A DNA stretch of 64,000 nt from Ecdyonurus torrentis (taxonomy: Eukaryota > Arthropoda > Insecta > Ephemeroptera > Heptageniidae): positions 48,762,432 to 48,826,431 of the forward strand of contig OX439128.1 in NCBI GenBank assembly GCA_949318235.1, in the 5' to 3' direction. Below the pieces are notes generated by a model. It searched no databases. It saw only the letters and a program-made list of their open reading frames with translations, and was not told where the DNA came from. Position 1 is the first letter of the stretch. Each line of letters opens with the position of its first letter. Below are positions 24,463 to 37,060 of the stretch, piece by piece. The position numbers and the translations under genes are program-made.

Positions 24463-24661
24463 CACATGGAAATAATACATTACGTAATTTATGCTGCATT
24501 TATGTCATTTTATGCTAAATTGGAACAATATAAATAATTATGCTGTACAATATAATATTAAAAAACATAATTTTTATGCAATATAGTATAAATTATGACG
24601 TATTTAACAAATTGTGCTGAAAATGAGCTATAGTATTACGTAGTTATTTTTATCCGTGCAT
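24463..24661. mobile_element. MITE family E, copy 2 (diverged)
   Basis: About 200 bp sharing internal blocks with 18649-18874 in the same order: TTTATGCTGCATTTATG, GCTGTACAATATA, TATAAATTATGACG, GAGCTATAG, ATTACGTA and TTTTTATCCGTGCA at the right end. The left terminus is eroded. Confidence 0.65.
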
Positions 24662-25814
24662 AATGGATGGAAGGATGTTCAGGATAAATGGAAAACTAGG
24701 ATTGGAAGGATGGCGGCTGTAGCATAATAAAATAAAGTTCTTTGGCATTCAATCAAACACTTCTTTCGAAGGTGCGTAATTCAAGACATACATATAGTTT
24801 CCTTTTTTTTTTTTTTTTTTTTTCCTTTTAATGTTGCATTGAAGATTTCATTTCTATAAAATGTAATTCAAAACTATTTCATCGTATCGGGAATTATAAT
24901 TATGGAGTCTAAAGTATACCACATTACTGTTTATTAAAAACGTCTAATTTCATTGTCATCTAATCCCTACATAGTGTATTATTTGCATTATATACATATA
25001 TGAATACTTAATTAGTACTTTAATAATAAACGACACCTCCTCACGTCTACACGTTCCACGTAACAATAAGTACACGATGTCATGGTCAATGTTTTTTAAT
25101 ATATAACAATGTTAATACGTGACTTATACAATTATAATGTATGCCATTTTTATATTGTTACTTTTAGTGCACAAAAATATACAAGTACACAAATCTCCTG
25201 TGGCATGAGATTCAATATTATAAAATAATGAATTTCATCTTTATATTATATTATAATGAAGCTACATACCTTATAGTAGTGCTAAATTGTAATAACGGTA
25301 AATAAACCAGGCGTATATATTTAATAATATATAAACCGTGTAGCTTCCGTATATAATATTTTGGACTATAATTTTTTTTTTAAACATAAAATGTGTGTGT
25401 GTGAATTTTTTATATATAAATTTAATTGTTTTAATTGGTACGTATTTAATAGTGTAACATCATTATAATATACAGTGAGAGACAATGTTTATTTTGTTAT
25501 TTAAATTATAAATGCAGAGAAAATATGTTTTATTATTATATATTATTTATTTACATATTTCTACTGTAGGCTACTGTATTGTAGGTTTGAAGTATCTTTT
25601 TATGGTCTTGCGGAATTTAATTGACGTCGTTGCGAAAATATTATGATGTGCAAGTATTGACACGTTATTATTTCCACGTTAATTAAAAGCCACAATTAAT
25701 TCGTTAGTTAATTAGTTAATTAATTGTCATATTTAATTAAAAATAAATATATTTTATGTTTTATTCGATTGAGAAAGAAGTGCATTATGGTATTTTTTTT
25801 TTTTTTACATCGCG
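24662..25814. other. AT-rich sequence, no gene seen
   Basis: Contains a poly-T tract at 24806-24823. No coding or RNA signal was recognised. Confidence 0.6.
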
Positions 25815-26110
25815 TATAGACCCCTTGCACATCCTTGCGCTTTGTCACCATGTTTGTGGTGCCTAATGCATTGTCCAGCATAGGGGAAACTTCGTTTTTT
25901 CTAATTTTTCACATAAAAAATAGTTTATTTCAACTCAACAATTTTTTCTCATATCCTTCGAGCTTATTAGGAGTTAGAAATAAGGCTTTGATTGAGGTTT
26001 GAAGCTTCTTTTGCTATTAAAAAAATAAAAATGATGTTTTTCCTATGCTGGCCTATGTATTCCTGACCAACAAAATGGCGGCTCTTAAATATGAGTGCAA
26101 GCGGTCTATA
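25815..26110. mobile_element. MITE related to family C, with different ends
   Basis: 296 bp with inverted ends TATAGACCCCTTGCAC and GTGCAAGCGGTCTATA. The inner block CATTGTCCAGCATAGGGGAA and the TTTTTCCTATGCTGGCC segment resemble family C in layout, but the termini differ, so it is a sister family or subfamily. Confidence 0.7.
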
Positions 26111-26266
26111 CTTTATAGTATGAGGCAAAAATGTATCAGTATCAACCATGGTGTAATACACCTTGGTATCAACCCAAAGTAGAGAGTGATAAATTTTAAT
26201 TTCTTTCTAAAACATTATCATTTCTAATGAATCATTCATAATATACCGGTATATAATTATAATAGT

Positions 26267-26470
26267 TCTCTCTGAGTCTTTAAGGATTGACGAAGGCACA
26301 CTCAAACACACACAATCTTCGTATTTTCTTGGGGTTTAGGGATTAGTGGCGAAAGCTATCAAAGGTGTTATTACTGTATTTCTGTGCTGGTAAGATTTTC
26401 ACCAAACTGTAGGACCCTTTTCACTATGGTAAAGTCCTTGTTGGTTTGTTTTTCCTATCCTTTTCTTTTA
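26267..26470 (+). repeat. Dispersed SINE-like repeat, copy 1
   Basis: Shares, in order, CTCTCTGAGTCT, an ACACACAC run, GTGGCGAAAGCTATC, ATTTCTGTGCTGGTAAGATT, a block ACTATGGTAAAG and CCTATCCTTTTCTTTT with the reverse strand of 57465-57662. It is about 200 bp long. No polymerase III boxes were identified, so the SINE label is tentative. Confidence 0.6.
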
Positions 26471-27540
26471 TATTTATCATTAAAATGTAATGGTAAGAAA
26501 TAAAAATGTATAATTTTTCTCTGCAAAATAAAATACATTATATTGACTTCAAATGGGCTAAAATTTGACTTTAATATGCTTGTATTCATATAAAAGGTCC
26601 TTGAACTATATAATAATATGTATACTATATTATAAAATAAACTCTTATGATCAATAATAAAGTATTACCTTTGTAAATATATTTATCCTTACAGTAAAAC
26701 AATATTTTAATATTATGCAAAGGAATCAATTTTTTTTTTTTTTTTTTTTCCTTTTTCTTCTTTTGATTGACGCCTAATTGCAGCTTTATATAAGCTTACC
26801 TTGAGACAAAATTAATTACATACATATTATACTGAACTCTACATTAAACCTGTTTCAATAAAATATTGACAACAAAGCAGATCATGCCAAGAAATCGTGT
26901 AAAAAATTTTTAAAAATAAAAATCTATCTTTTATACACATAGTATTATAAATATATATTATTCAGCAATTTCTTCATTTTATTATCGTATGCTTACACGA
27001 GCACGCTCTCCCCGATTGGGATGACTGTGCAATATAAAAATTACTGCTGCTGATGCTATTGTAATTTTATATTCTTTATGTATACCTATGCAATTAATTT
27101 ATATTCTTACTTATACCTCAAGCTGTTTGAAAAAAAATAAGCTAAGAAGAAAAGTTTTATACCCTTTAGCACTGAATGTATTAAAATACTTTTTTATGTA
27201 CACTATAAATCTGCCACGTCTTATTGTGTCATTTAAATAGAAAAAAATATATTTTCATTGCAATTAATCGCATGACTTCAAATTATATTATTCATTCATG
27301 AACAGAGAGTTAATATAATATTATTCGACCAATAATACAAACAATGGAAACGTACAAAGAATATTTAAAATTTATAAGACGTATATGAATGGAAGGAATG
27401 TATTTTTTATATATAAATATGATGCATAAAAAAACTTATTTTTATATAAATAAGAAGTATTACCATTCCTTTTCAAATATTATGCATTATTACACATGCT
27501 ATTATCAAAGTATACTAATATTTATCTATTGTTTACCTTT

Positions 27541-27542
<2 letters not shown>

Positions 27543-27571
<29 letters not shown>
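27543..27571. repeat. CT microsatellite
   Basis: Fourteen CT units followed by an A-rich run. Confidence 0.95.
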
Positions 27572-28233
27572 AAAAATAAAAAATAAAAAATTTAAATTTA
27601 AAATGCAGCTCTATGTTTTATTCATTACTTTAAACGTATACAATGAATGAAATGATTAAATATTACTATCAAATTCAACTCCTAAATAATTTATTTCAAT
27701 AAATAAATAGTAATTGAACAAACGTACAATTAAGAGACAAAGTGTAAAAGTAAAAAGTACACTCACTTTTTTTTTTATTATTATTTTTGTATGAATATTC
27801 ATAGAATGGTACAGTGAATAAACACCCGGAAATTATATATTATATTCATCTATCAAAAATAATATTATATATATACATAATTATATTTTCTAATTATGTA
27901 TCTCTTTAAAATTTCTTTATTTTTTTTTATAATTATATTTACTTAATTTAGTTTTAAAATATACCTCTAAATTACAGCCTATTAACACTCAACCACTATT
28001 AACTATTAAGTATTAACAGTTTAATTTATATTCTGAATTTCTTCCAGAACCTTATGCATAATCAATACGCATATAATACGCAAACTGTATTAAAACAACA
28101 ACTTATTATTTATTATTTTTTGTTTTCTTACCGATTTCAAAGTAACCAGCAAAATTTGTGTTCCAACTCCAAGATAAGATGATACATAAAATTATCGAAC
28201 CTCACAAAATATTTGAGTTTATAAATATTTTAT

Positions 28234-28534
28234 CACTCTAAAAATTGGTGCATTATTTTAGTTACAAGTACTTACTTATTTAAGATAATCACTTTTAAGT
28301 TATAGTAGCTAAAATAATGCATTTTAGCAAGTTATTAAAAAATAACTATTTTAACTTAAAATAGCTTTAAAAAACTTAATAAAACTTAAAACAACCTAAA
28401 TTAGCTATTTTTAATAAATTGCTAAAATGCATTATTTTAGCTACTCATAATAACTTAATAGAATAAAAGTGATTACTGATTATCTTAAATAAGTTAGTAT
28501 TCGTAACTAAAGTTATGCCCCAATTTTTAGAGTG
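28234..28534. mobile_element. Foldback MITE, CACTCTAAAAATTGG ends
   Basis: 301 bp, inverted arms along nearly the whole length. Ends are CACTCTAAAAATTGG and CCAATTTTTAGAGTG; inner arms pair through AAGATAATCACTTTTA / AAAAGTGATTACTGATTATCTT and TAGCTAAAATAATGCATTTT / AAAATGCATTATTTTAGCTA. It is non-coding and strongly AT-rich. Confidence 0.85.
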
Positions 28535-31414
28535 TGTATATTATGTATATATAATTATAAATATATTGTACACACGTACTATACGTACTGTACTTTATTA
28601 TACTTATGTACATGTCTTAGATTTACTAAGATTAGACTATTTGATGCACTGATGATCTGTATATAATTATAGAACTGTTCCAAAGTTCTGATTTGTTTTA
28701 TATAATATTATAGATTTTACGTTAAAATATTTGAACTGTGATATATATTTTTTTTTACTATTATATACAGAAATGTATGGTTTTTAATTGGTGTCAAGAT
28801 AAAATCATTGATACTTGTCTAGATATTCTTTAAAACTGAGTGAACGTTAAATTGACCGCATTTTTATTTTAAAAAGGAAATGGTCTAATTTAAAAAAAAA
28901 AAAAATGTACGTTATGCTTATGGAGCAAAGGATAAACATCTTCACTTCATTCTATGCGTTGTCATTAGAGCATTGTATAATTTATGTGCCAACACTACCT
29001 CAAGGCGGTCCAAATTTCTCATCTTAACTATTAAAATCACATTCGCAATGCCTCCATCTATAAAATATTATAAATAGAAACGTTCTCTGAATTGTTTGAG
29101 AAAAAGTAGAATTGTTATTCTATATAGCTTGCTAAAGTAAAATATCAATGTCAGTTGTGTATTTATTTGTTTGTTTGTTTATTATTTGGCCATTTAATTA
29201 TTCTGCATGTAGCACACGCTCAAAATTGTTAGCTTTGTATAATTAAAAAATAATGTTTTAACGTGTTTTAGAAAGAAAAAATGGGGAAATGTTTGAAAAC
29301 TTATTTAAATCCATGCAATATGACTGTTTTTGAACCATATATAAATAAATTGATCATAATATAGCATATCTACTCTATCATATCAATATAGATCTTCTTA
29401 TCTATACTAAATACTAAAATATGTATTCTCATGATTTTTAAACGTTTTTAATTTATGGATGAATTTTAGACGTGATTCTACCAACACTGAAAGAATGTGC
29501 ATATAAATTAAATAATCATCTTTAATAAAAAAAACAAAAACGTAGGATTGCAGAAATACATTCTTAAAAGGGCGATCAGGTTTAGACTTGTGACAACACG
29601 TTTGGCCCACTCTCATATACACATAACCTCATACTATAGCTATAACCTGGTAACTCAAAATGTGTGTACATATTACTATTATTATTATTATTACAATTAA
29701 ATATGGATTGAGTAGGTTGACCTATTAGGTCAACTTTATGTTGTATATATACCAGTTTGACCACATAGATGAGTCGTGAATTTGTATAAGTCAATTTCTA
29801 TATTATACATTTCTTCTCATGGTAACTTTAAGTTAAAAATATTTTCTCACAATAAAATAATAAACTTTACAATAAAATATTCATAAAGTTGACCTGTTTG
29901 CTAAATCAATTCAAAAATAAATCCTGATTATTGTTGATTCACGTAATTTTGCGGTTATAGTCACGCCAACTGGGATGAATTATTGTGGCTGTAGGCGGTC
30001 AGTTACTTGAACTTTGACATGTTCACTACACATGACATGCTAACCTAACTGCTGGGTCACTTGTGTACCAAATCTAAATAAAAATCTGCCATAATATGCG
30101 ATATTCTCATAAACCTATAGTGTATCTTTTTCAGGAAAAGACTCGATATAAAACGAATTAATTAATAATAGTAATCGTATAATGTAGAAATTATATTTGA
30201 TTATTATTACTTTAGGCTTCTGTAGATTTTTATAAAAATTTCGTCTATATATCTCTAATCTGCAAGTGTTCTTTCTGCTACTGAAGAAGGAACACTTGCA
30301 ACGCTCGTGATAACTTCACAAAATGTTTTGACGCGATTGAAGCAATATTATTTTTACTGTGTTTTGAAACTTATAATTTTTATAATTAAGGATTTTACTA
30401 TACGTACGTTATATATCTTTACAGAGAAGAACAAGTCAATACAAACATACAACTTACAAAAAATTTCTATACATCAAAAGCATTAATCAGCATGGTTTAG
30501 AAGAGTTCAGGAGAACGCTTAGGAATCACGTAGGTCTATATAGTGACAATGTAACCTTTGGGTTAAGTAATGGCAAACGCTGCCAAAGGTGAATCTTATT
30601 ATTATGTAATGATAACTACAGGTGAAGGAACTTTCCATTTAGTGCACCAAACATATACATACTCAACGCTGGATGTTGGTATTATACATATTGACCTGTA
30701 TTTGTCAACACATGACGATAGACGAGTGTTTTCTCAGTGTAGTTAAAACGTAAAATTTAGTCTTAGAAAATGAAATACTTTTCCCAAAGACATCACACAG
30801 AGGTAGCATTTATCGTAAGAAAACAAAGAACAAACATTAAAGAAAAAAATTAAAACAAAAATCTTTTTGAGGGATTAAAATTTTAATGAATGTTGTGTAA
30901 AAAATAAAAATCTAATATCCTTTGTCTTAAAATGCGCAATATATTTAAAATGTAACTTTATCTTCAGTTTTCTTGTATTCAGAACTTTTTTTTCCCCCGA
31001 ATGTTTTACTAAAATACGTCTTTTTTTTAAACGTAATATTTAGTTATTTAAATTTATTCTATATTTTACAATGAAAATTTTAATATATGCATATTAATTA
31101 GTCTAAATTTAATTTCTCATGAAAACTGGACATTATATTTAAAATAGTATAATATCTTCCGTGTGTTCATGGAACATATAATTAAATTTTATGTTTTGCA
31201 GGCGTTGAGATTCCCACGTCCCCATAATTTGTGTTTTTTTACTATATTGAGTAATTAACACATCTCTTTTATTTGCGTCACTTTTTTTTGTTGTTTGCTA
31301 TATTAATTAAACTGAAATCACATATCATTTAACATAATGTGTATAATTTGTGGTGAGTTTAATTAAATCAAAAAAGTATTTAGGAATAATATTTTACTGT
31401 ATGCGTGTATTGTG
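28535..31414. other. AT-rich sequence, no gene seen
   Basis: Holds one solo copy of the GAGGTTTAGA/GGCCCACTCT end motif (29573-29620) and a small hairpin at about 30262-30300 (GCAAGTGTTC / GAACACTTGC). No gene signal was recognised. Confidence 0.6.
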
Positions 31415-31733
31415 TATAGAGTGTGTGCGCATGACGTCATTCTGAATGCTTTTCGATGCTCTTCTTGAGCAATGAATATAACATTGCTCAGCATAAGACA
31501 AACGTAGTTTTTGGCTATTTTCTTTGGAAAATAAGCTATTTTTCGGTTATTATTACTTTTCTTGCATACATGAAAAATTTATCCAACCTGTTAACAGCAT
31601 CAATGCTCTCAATAATATTGCGAAGTAATTTTAAACTGGCAAAATGACTTAAATGAGTCATTTTCCCATACTGGCCCATGTTCTTTAGCACTCACTTATA
31701 GCGTCGACTTTAACAGGAATGCATACACCCTAT
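31415..31733. mobile_element. MITE family C, copy 3
   Basis: 319 bp, same orientation as copy 1. Ends are TATAGAGTGTGTGCGCATGA and GCATACACCCTATA. Contains CATGACGTCATT, GCTCAGCATAAGACAAACG, CAAAATGACTTAAATGAGTC and GTCGACTTTAACAGGAATGC. Confidence 0.82.
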
Positions 31734-32734
31734 ATACATACTACCATATTTAATTGGACAAATGCAATTGTTGGGAATGTCAGATCGTAAAATGGTATGT
31801 TTTAGGTTGACATAATAAGCTAAAACAAAATTTTGCTGTTGACTGTAATGCAGCGTGCGTGTTGGTCCGCTTTGAAACAAAATAATAATTATTAATACAT
31901 AAATTTTATGGAGTATATAATATGGGAAATTTTACCATATAAAATTGAAACTCACTGCTGGATTACTAAGGTGTTTTTACATATTATTCTGAGTTTTCGC
32001 ATATCAATTTGCATAACAAAATCCGGTCCACTTAAATAAATTAACTTAATTTTGTTATGCAAAAATTATTGGAATCATGATTTATACCATGATTGGAATA
32101 TTAAAAAAACACCTCTAGAGTTGCATCTACCGTATTGCGTTGCAAAATAATTATTCCCATATTTAAAGCAAATGATTTACTGCGGAAAGTTACGGAAAAA
32201 ATAAGTATACTTGAATGCACCTTTGCATTTCAAGCACCTTTTTTGTTCTGTTTTTTTAAAGTTTTACAATTAAAAAAAAAATTAAAAAAAAAATCTTGTT
32301 TTCTGAGCCAAGTATTGACACAGTAACAGTAATGTTAATTTGAAGTTGAGTGGTTTTGTCAATAACAAAGATTTGAAAAGTCAGACTTTCATACAAATGA
32401 CTGTATAGTACAATTTTGTACAGTAAAACTTCTCATAATGCGTGTTACTTTATTATATTAAATTTTTTTAAAGAGACTTTTAAAGTACTTAATAGAATAA
32501 AATAGTTGTAATTTGCAAGTACCAAGTGTGCAGGTGTGATTACAATATATTTAAATTATTTAAATAGAGTTAACAATTAAATTTAATGTTTTGTATTATG
32601 ACACTGCACTGCGTTTGAAATCAACATGCAGTCAAACTGTGAATGTAATTGCTGTTTAATTGTTGACGTCACGTTGTTGTACTTTACGGCAATGTTTGGT
32701 GTGCTTGTTGTCACAACAAAGCATGCGAGTAACA

Positions 32735-32736
<2 letters not shown>

Positions 32737-32804
<68 letters not shown>
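32737..32804. repeat. CA microsatellite
   Basis: Uninterrupted CA dinucleotide run of about 33 units. The THTHTH and VCVCVC open frames on the two strands come from this run. Confidence 0.98.
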
Positions 32805-32807
<3 letters not shown>

Positions 32808-33903
32808 TTAATTTTAGAATCAAATTATCATTGGTGTTATTATATAATAATCTGTCTTCAGTGTTTCAATGTAAGTCGGTTAAATTTTAGAATAAGATAT
32901 GGATTGTTCTGCTTTCAAGTGGAGGGTTTAATGGTTTATATTTTATAAGATATACGAAACTCTGATCAATAAACTACGGCAAACGGTTACAACTATGGTC
33001 CGGTTCTCCGTAGATTGATTATCAACTGCCCAAAGCAAATTTTAAACATCAATAATTAATATATAAGAATTTGACAATAATAATGAATAGACGTAATAAA
33101 GGTTATTATTCGTAGCAATAATAATATTTTAAATTTTGAGAAGGTATGCGACTAAAAGCTACACAGTAATAATACACAATAAAGGCGTACAGTAATAATA
33201 CGTACTTATTATTTCCTTCAAATCTTTACATTAATATTCTTCATTCCTTAAATTATTTTAATTTAAATTGATTTCACTATACAGTTGATGATTTCAACTT
33301 TCATTTCAATTTATTTAATCAAATTCAACTATTTTTGTTTTCATGATTGATCCGCTATTATGAATGTCGTTAACGAAACATGCTCAGTGGAAGCTACATA
33401 CCATAAACTTTTCATTATGAGATGGACCGTAAAAAGCGTGATTTGATACTTTCAATGATGACAAAAACGTAAAATAATAAATAAACGTAAAAAATTGTAC
33501 TTTTTTTTATTAACGTTCAAATTCTGCAAAGTGTACTATAAATGAATTGTGAATTTTTATATATAAAAAATAAAGAATAAAAAATAAAAGCTTCAACAAA
33601 TCCGTGTAACAAAAGCTTATAGAATACATATTTTGATATAATATTATAAACCACAAAAAGAATGGCTGCCTCTTTTATATTTTTAACGTGTTATAAAAAA
33701 AAAAAAAAAATGTTTGCGTGCAACGAAAAATTTTGAGCTTAGATGCCGCATTTCCTTTTTGTTTATCGAGGCGTCACAACACATACACACACTTCTCGGT
33801 TCTAAAATTTAGCAGTCACAAATCAAGTTACATAAAAAAAAAAAAAAAAATCACTTCCTAATCTGTGACGTAAGTGTGACTAAAGCGTGAAGTGCGAGTA
33901 GAA

Positions 33904-33957
33904 CACCGGCCGGCCGGTCAAGGCTCAAACATGGCCCACGGGCCCCAGAGATATTTA
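33904..33957. other. GC-rich fossil repeat end
   Basis: CACCGGCCGGCCGGTCAAGG is followed by CTCAAACATGGCCCACGGGC and CCCAG. GGCCGGCC-type palindromes and TGGCCCACGGGCC are typical of degraded DNA-transposon termini. The other end was not found. Confidence 0.35.
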
Positions 33958-35105
33958 ATGCGAACAAAAATAAAAAGAGGATGGGCTGTATAACAGTTAG
34001 GAACGTCTACCTAATACATACCATCACTTAGTATAATACATATTAATACCTCCCATATCAATACGTGGGAAACAAAAATATATATTGTTAAATTCTTGTC
34101 ACTTTGACGTGCGGTGACCTATGAATAATAATAATTCAAACTGGACTTCTCAAGTTTTATTAAATAATAACATTTTTGCACTATTAAGCGGGAAATAGTT
34201 TGTTCAGATAGCGTAATCCAATTAAAGTGTTCAAGAATCTTTTTTTTTTTTTTTTAAACATCAATATAGGTCTGTGTTTACAGTAAAAAGCTTATCGCTT
34301 CATGTAAGATTTTTTTTTTCTTTCTTATATTATTATTATTATGATTGTATGTACAACTTTAATAATTTGTATTACGTTACTAGTTGTAACTGTAATTATA
34401 AATTAATTTTATTTTAACTTTTTACATATATTTTTTGTTGCAATTTTTCTTATTATTTATATTTTTTTATGTGAAAAATAGTAAGAGTTCTTAAAACTGT
34501 TTTAAATGAAATTTAAAACGTGTATAATATATTATACTAAAAATATTTATTTTTCTTGATTATAAATCCATTCATCCATTACTTTTACTTCATGTTGTCA
34601 TTGAAGATATAAATAAAATACAATAATATGACGTTAAACGACACAATGTGTAATACAGTAAGTTAAACTGTCTTTCTAGAACAAAGTAAAGTCATGAATG
34701 AACAAATCTGTATAGATATTTCATTAAGAAAGTATTTAAAGACGTTCACAAAATGTACAATAATATGAATCTTTTATTGATGAAGGATGCTGATGTAAAA
34801 TTGGTTTTTATTGTAGCAAAAAGAAATGAATGAAGATTGTTTGAATTTTGATAGTTTAAAATACTAAAACCTTTTGAAATAGATGTCTTATAGTATTTGT
34901 ATATAGAAGATAGAATAATGATGAAATATAATTAAAATTGTGTATTGAGTGAAATGAATGTACTTCCAACAGTTATTTTAAACATAAAGGGATATGTTAT
35001 GTATACCTTAAAATAAAAATTGGAGCATGCAGTGTAAAAGTTAATATTCAAATTGTTTATTTGGGTGCAACAACATACAGTAAATATATAAAACGCTAAT
35101 ATTTA

Positions 35106-35322
35106 TGCTGTTCCTAAACCCTGTTTTCTGCTACTAAAATGACGATCAACTATGGTTATTCAAATGTGATGCGCATTTTTTGTAGCAAGAAAACAGGGTT
35201 TACGAACAACACTAATGCTGTTCGTAAACCCTGTTCTCTGCACCAAAAATGACGATCAACTATGGTTATTCAAATGTGATGCGCATTTTTTGTAGCAAGA
35301 AAACGGTTTACGAACAACACTA
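35106..35322. repeat. Two tandem ~110-bp hairpin units (family F)
   Basis: Each unit starts CTGTT(C/T)GTAAACCCTGTT, passes through ATGACGATCAACTATGG and GTGATGCGCATTTTTTGTAG, and ends AAAC(AGG)GTTTACGAACAAC, so each unit has inverted ends. The units are almost identical and lie head to tail with a 110-bp period. A diverged third copy is at 59284-59432 in a myosin intron. Confidence 0.85.
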
Positions 35323-35359
35323 TTATACTCATTACATTTTAAATTTTATCTAATTCAAA

Positions 35360-35363
<4 letters not shown>

Positions 35364-35419
<56 letters not shown>
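35364..35419. repeat. GA microsatellite
   Basis: Uninterrupted GA dinucleotide run of about 28 units. Confidence 0.97.
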
Positions 35420-35423
<4 letters not shown>

Positions 35424-36246
35424 CGCAACTCCAAGCCATTTTAAACAAGATATAAAAAGTCTACATAATACGTGTAGTAATTAAAAGAGATTAAAAATAT
35501 TTTTTTATGAGCACTTGCATAGCGGTACATATAAAAAAAATTCGAAGTTAAGATAATGTAAGTTGAATGACGACAGAAGTTATTAATTTTTGTATGTTGC
35601 TGTACAGATGTATATACAATATACATACATACATATTACATATGTATACACGTGATATTGTATGCATACCTTGTGTGTGATGGTGAGTTAGGAATGCTAA
35701 TTGTTATCACCTCGCCACAAGACATTGTAAATTCAACTCATCCACCTTGATTTGCCATGCTTTGGACTGCGGAGTGAAGCAGCCGCCCTGCAGTCATGCA
35801 AAACATTTACATATTATTTATACACGAAAAAATATGCTTGCTTCTATATATATGTAGAGATAAAATATAGAAGTTTTAATATTTCTTTATGCCAGTACAT
35901 GAACAGCATCCAAAGTCAAACAATATTGCGTAATATTTTAATATACTGAACTGTATAGAATATGTGTAACTACCTGAAAAGAGTTTTAAAAATATTGTCT
36001 AAAATTTGTTCTGCATTACCAAAAAGAAAAAAAAAAAAAAAGAAAAAAAAAGTTCATTTTGAAAAAGACTGTTATACTTAGGGACGGCATATCGATTTTG
36101 TTAAAAATAGGCATGTTAATGTAAAATATGAAACGTAAATGCATTGGTGTGTGTCCTAATTTTTTATATATCTAAAACGATTTAAAAGTTATTCAAAGTC
36201 AAAGTTTTAAAACAAAATCGGGTATAAAAAGTGAAAGAGGGTCCCA
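35420..36246. other. AT-rich sequence, no gene seen
   Basis: An A-rich tract lies at about 36021-36051. The short open frame at 35752 has no recognisable product. Confidence 0.6.
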
Positions 36247-37060
36247 TATTTTTTTTATTTATTTATTTATTTATTATTATTTTGCCCTTATACATACACT
36301 TCTGAAAACATACAGAAAAAAAAATAAAATATTAGTAATTATAAAGACATGGGGGCAAGGATATGTACACTGTAGCACCATATAGCACCATACACATAAG
36401 TTTTGACACTTATGCGGCATACAATCCTGAAATTCAAAAATTAAAAATATTAAAAAAAAAAAAAATAATAATAATAATACTATAATAAAACAATAACACA
36501 ATAAGTGATAGTCTTATATATATAATAAAACAACTACTCTTGGGTAGTTAGCATAAACTTTTTTAAGGCTAAGGAGAAAGATTTAGGTTGTTGTAATTTA
36601 ATTGTGCTAGGTAGGCTGTTCCACTGAGGGACAGTTCTACACAAAAATCCTCTTTTATATAATTCAGTCCTTGCCATTGGTGGAACTAATCTATGTACGC
36701 CCTCCTGACCTCTGATTTCTCCACCTTCACGAATACCTGCAGTAATATATTGCTATCAGTGATGCCACTGAAACATTTATGAAAAAAATTGAGGTCATTA
36801 TACAATAAGTAATTTGTGTTATTCAACATATTATGGTGTCCGCTGCTTGATCCATATGCAAATTTAACCGATTTTCTATGCAATCGGTTAAATTTCTCCA
36901 TGTTCACACCCGTCGTTGGGTGCCAGGCCGGGACCCCATAATACATGACAGGTCTTATGAGAGAGACATAGGCTTGTTTTTTAATCTGAGGGGCACATTC
37001 TCTCAAATTTCTATAAACAAAATTTATCAATCTAGCTGATTTAGCTCTAGTACACTCATT
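36247..37060 (-). mobile_element. 5'-truncated non-LTR retrotransposon (LINE) fragment
   Basis: The - strand frame from 37030 to 36686 encodes 114 residues including LIRPVMYYGVPAWHP and FNRLHRKSVKFAYG. This matches the region after the reverse transcriptase domain in CR1/jockey-like LINEs (the usual pattern is LVRPxLEYxxxVWxP). A second frame continues to the 3' end with HRLVPPMARTELYKRGF and TVPQWNSLPSTIKLQQPKSF and stops near 36538; it is joined to the first by a frameshift near 36740-36760. On this strand the element ends in an AAAT-type tail (36253-36280). It is dead, and lies in the proposed first intron of Myo7a. Confidence 0.85.

Larger units (their letters stand above)
26111..28233. 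other. AT-rich sequence, no gene seen
   Basis: Contains one copy of a dispersed repeat (26267-26470), poly-T at 26730-26749 and a CT microsatellite at 27543-27571. No exon-like signal was recognised. Confidence 0.6.
31734..35105. other. AT-rich sequence, no gene seen
   Basis: Contains an imperfect inverted repeat at about 31970-32116 (AAGGTGTTTTTACATATTA / AATATTAAAAAAACACCTC with inner TTTGCATAACAAAAT / ATTTTGTTATGCAAA), the CA microsatellite at 32737-32804 and a GC-rich palindromic patch at 33906-33955. No coding signal was found. Confidence 0.6.

Noticed and set aside
32583..32890. VCVCVC and THTHTH open frames on both strands
   Set aside because: By-products of the CA microsatellite at 32737-32804.
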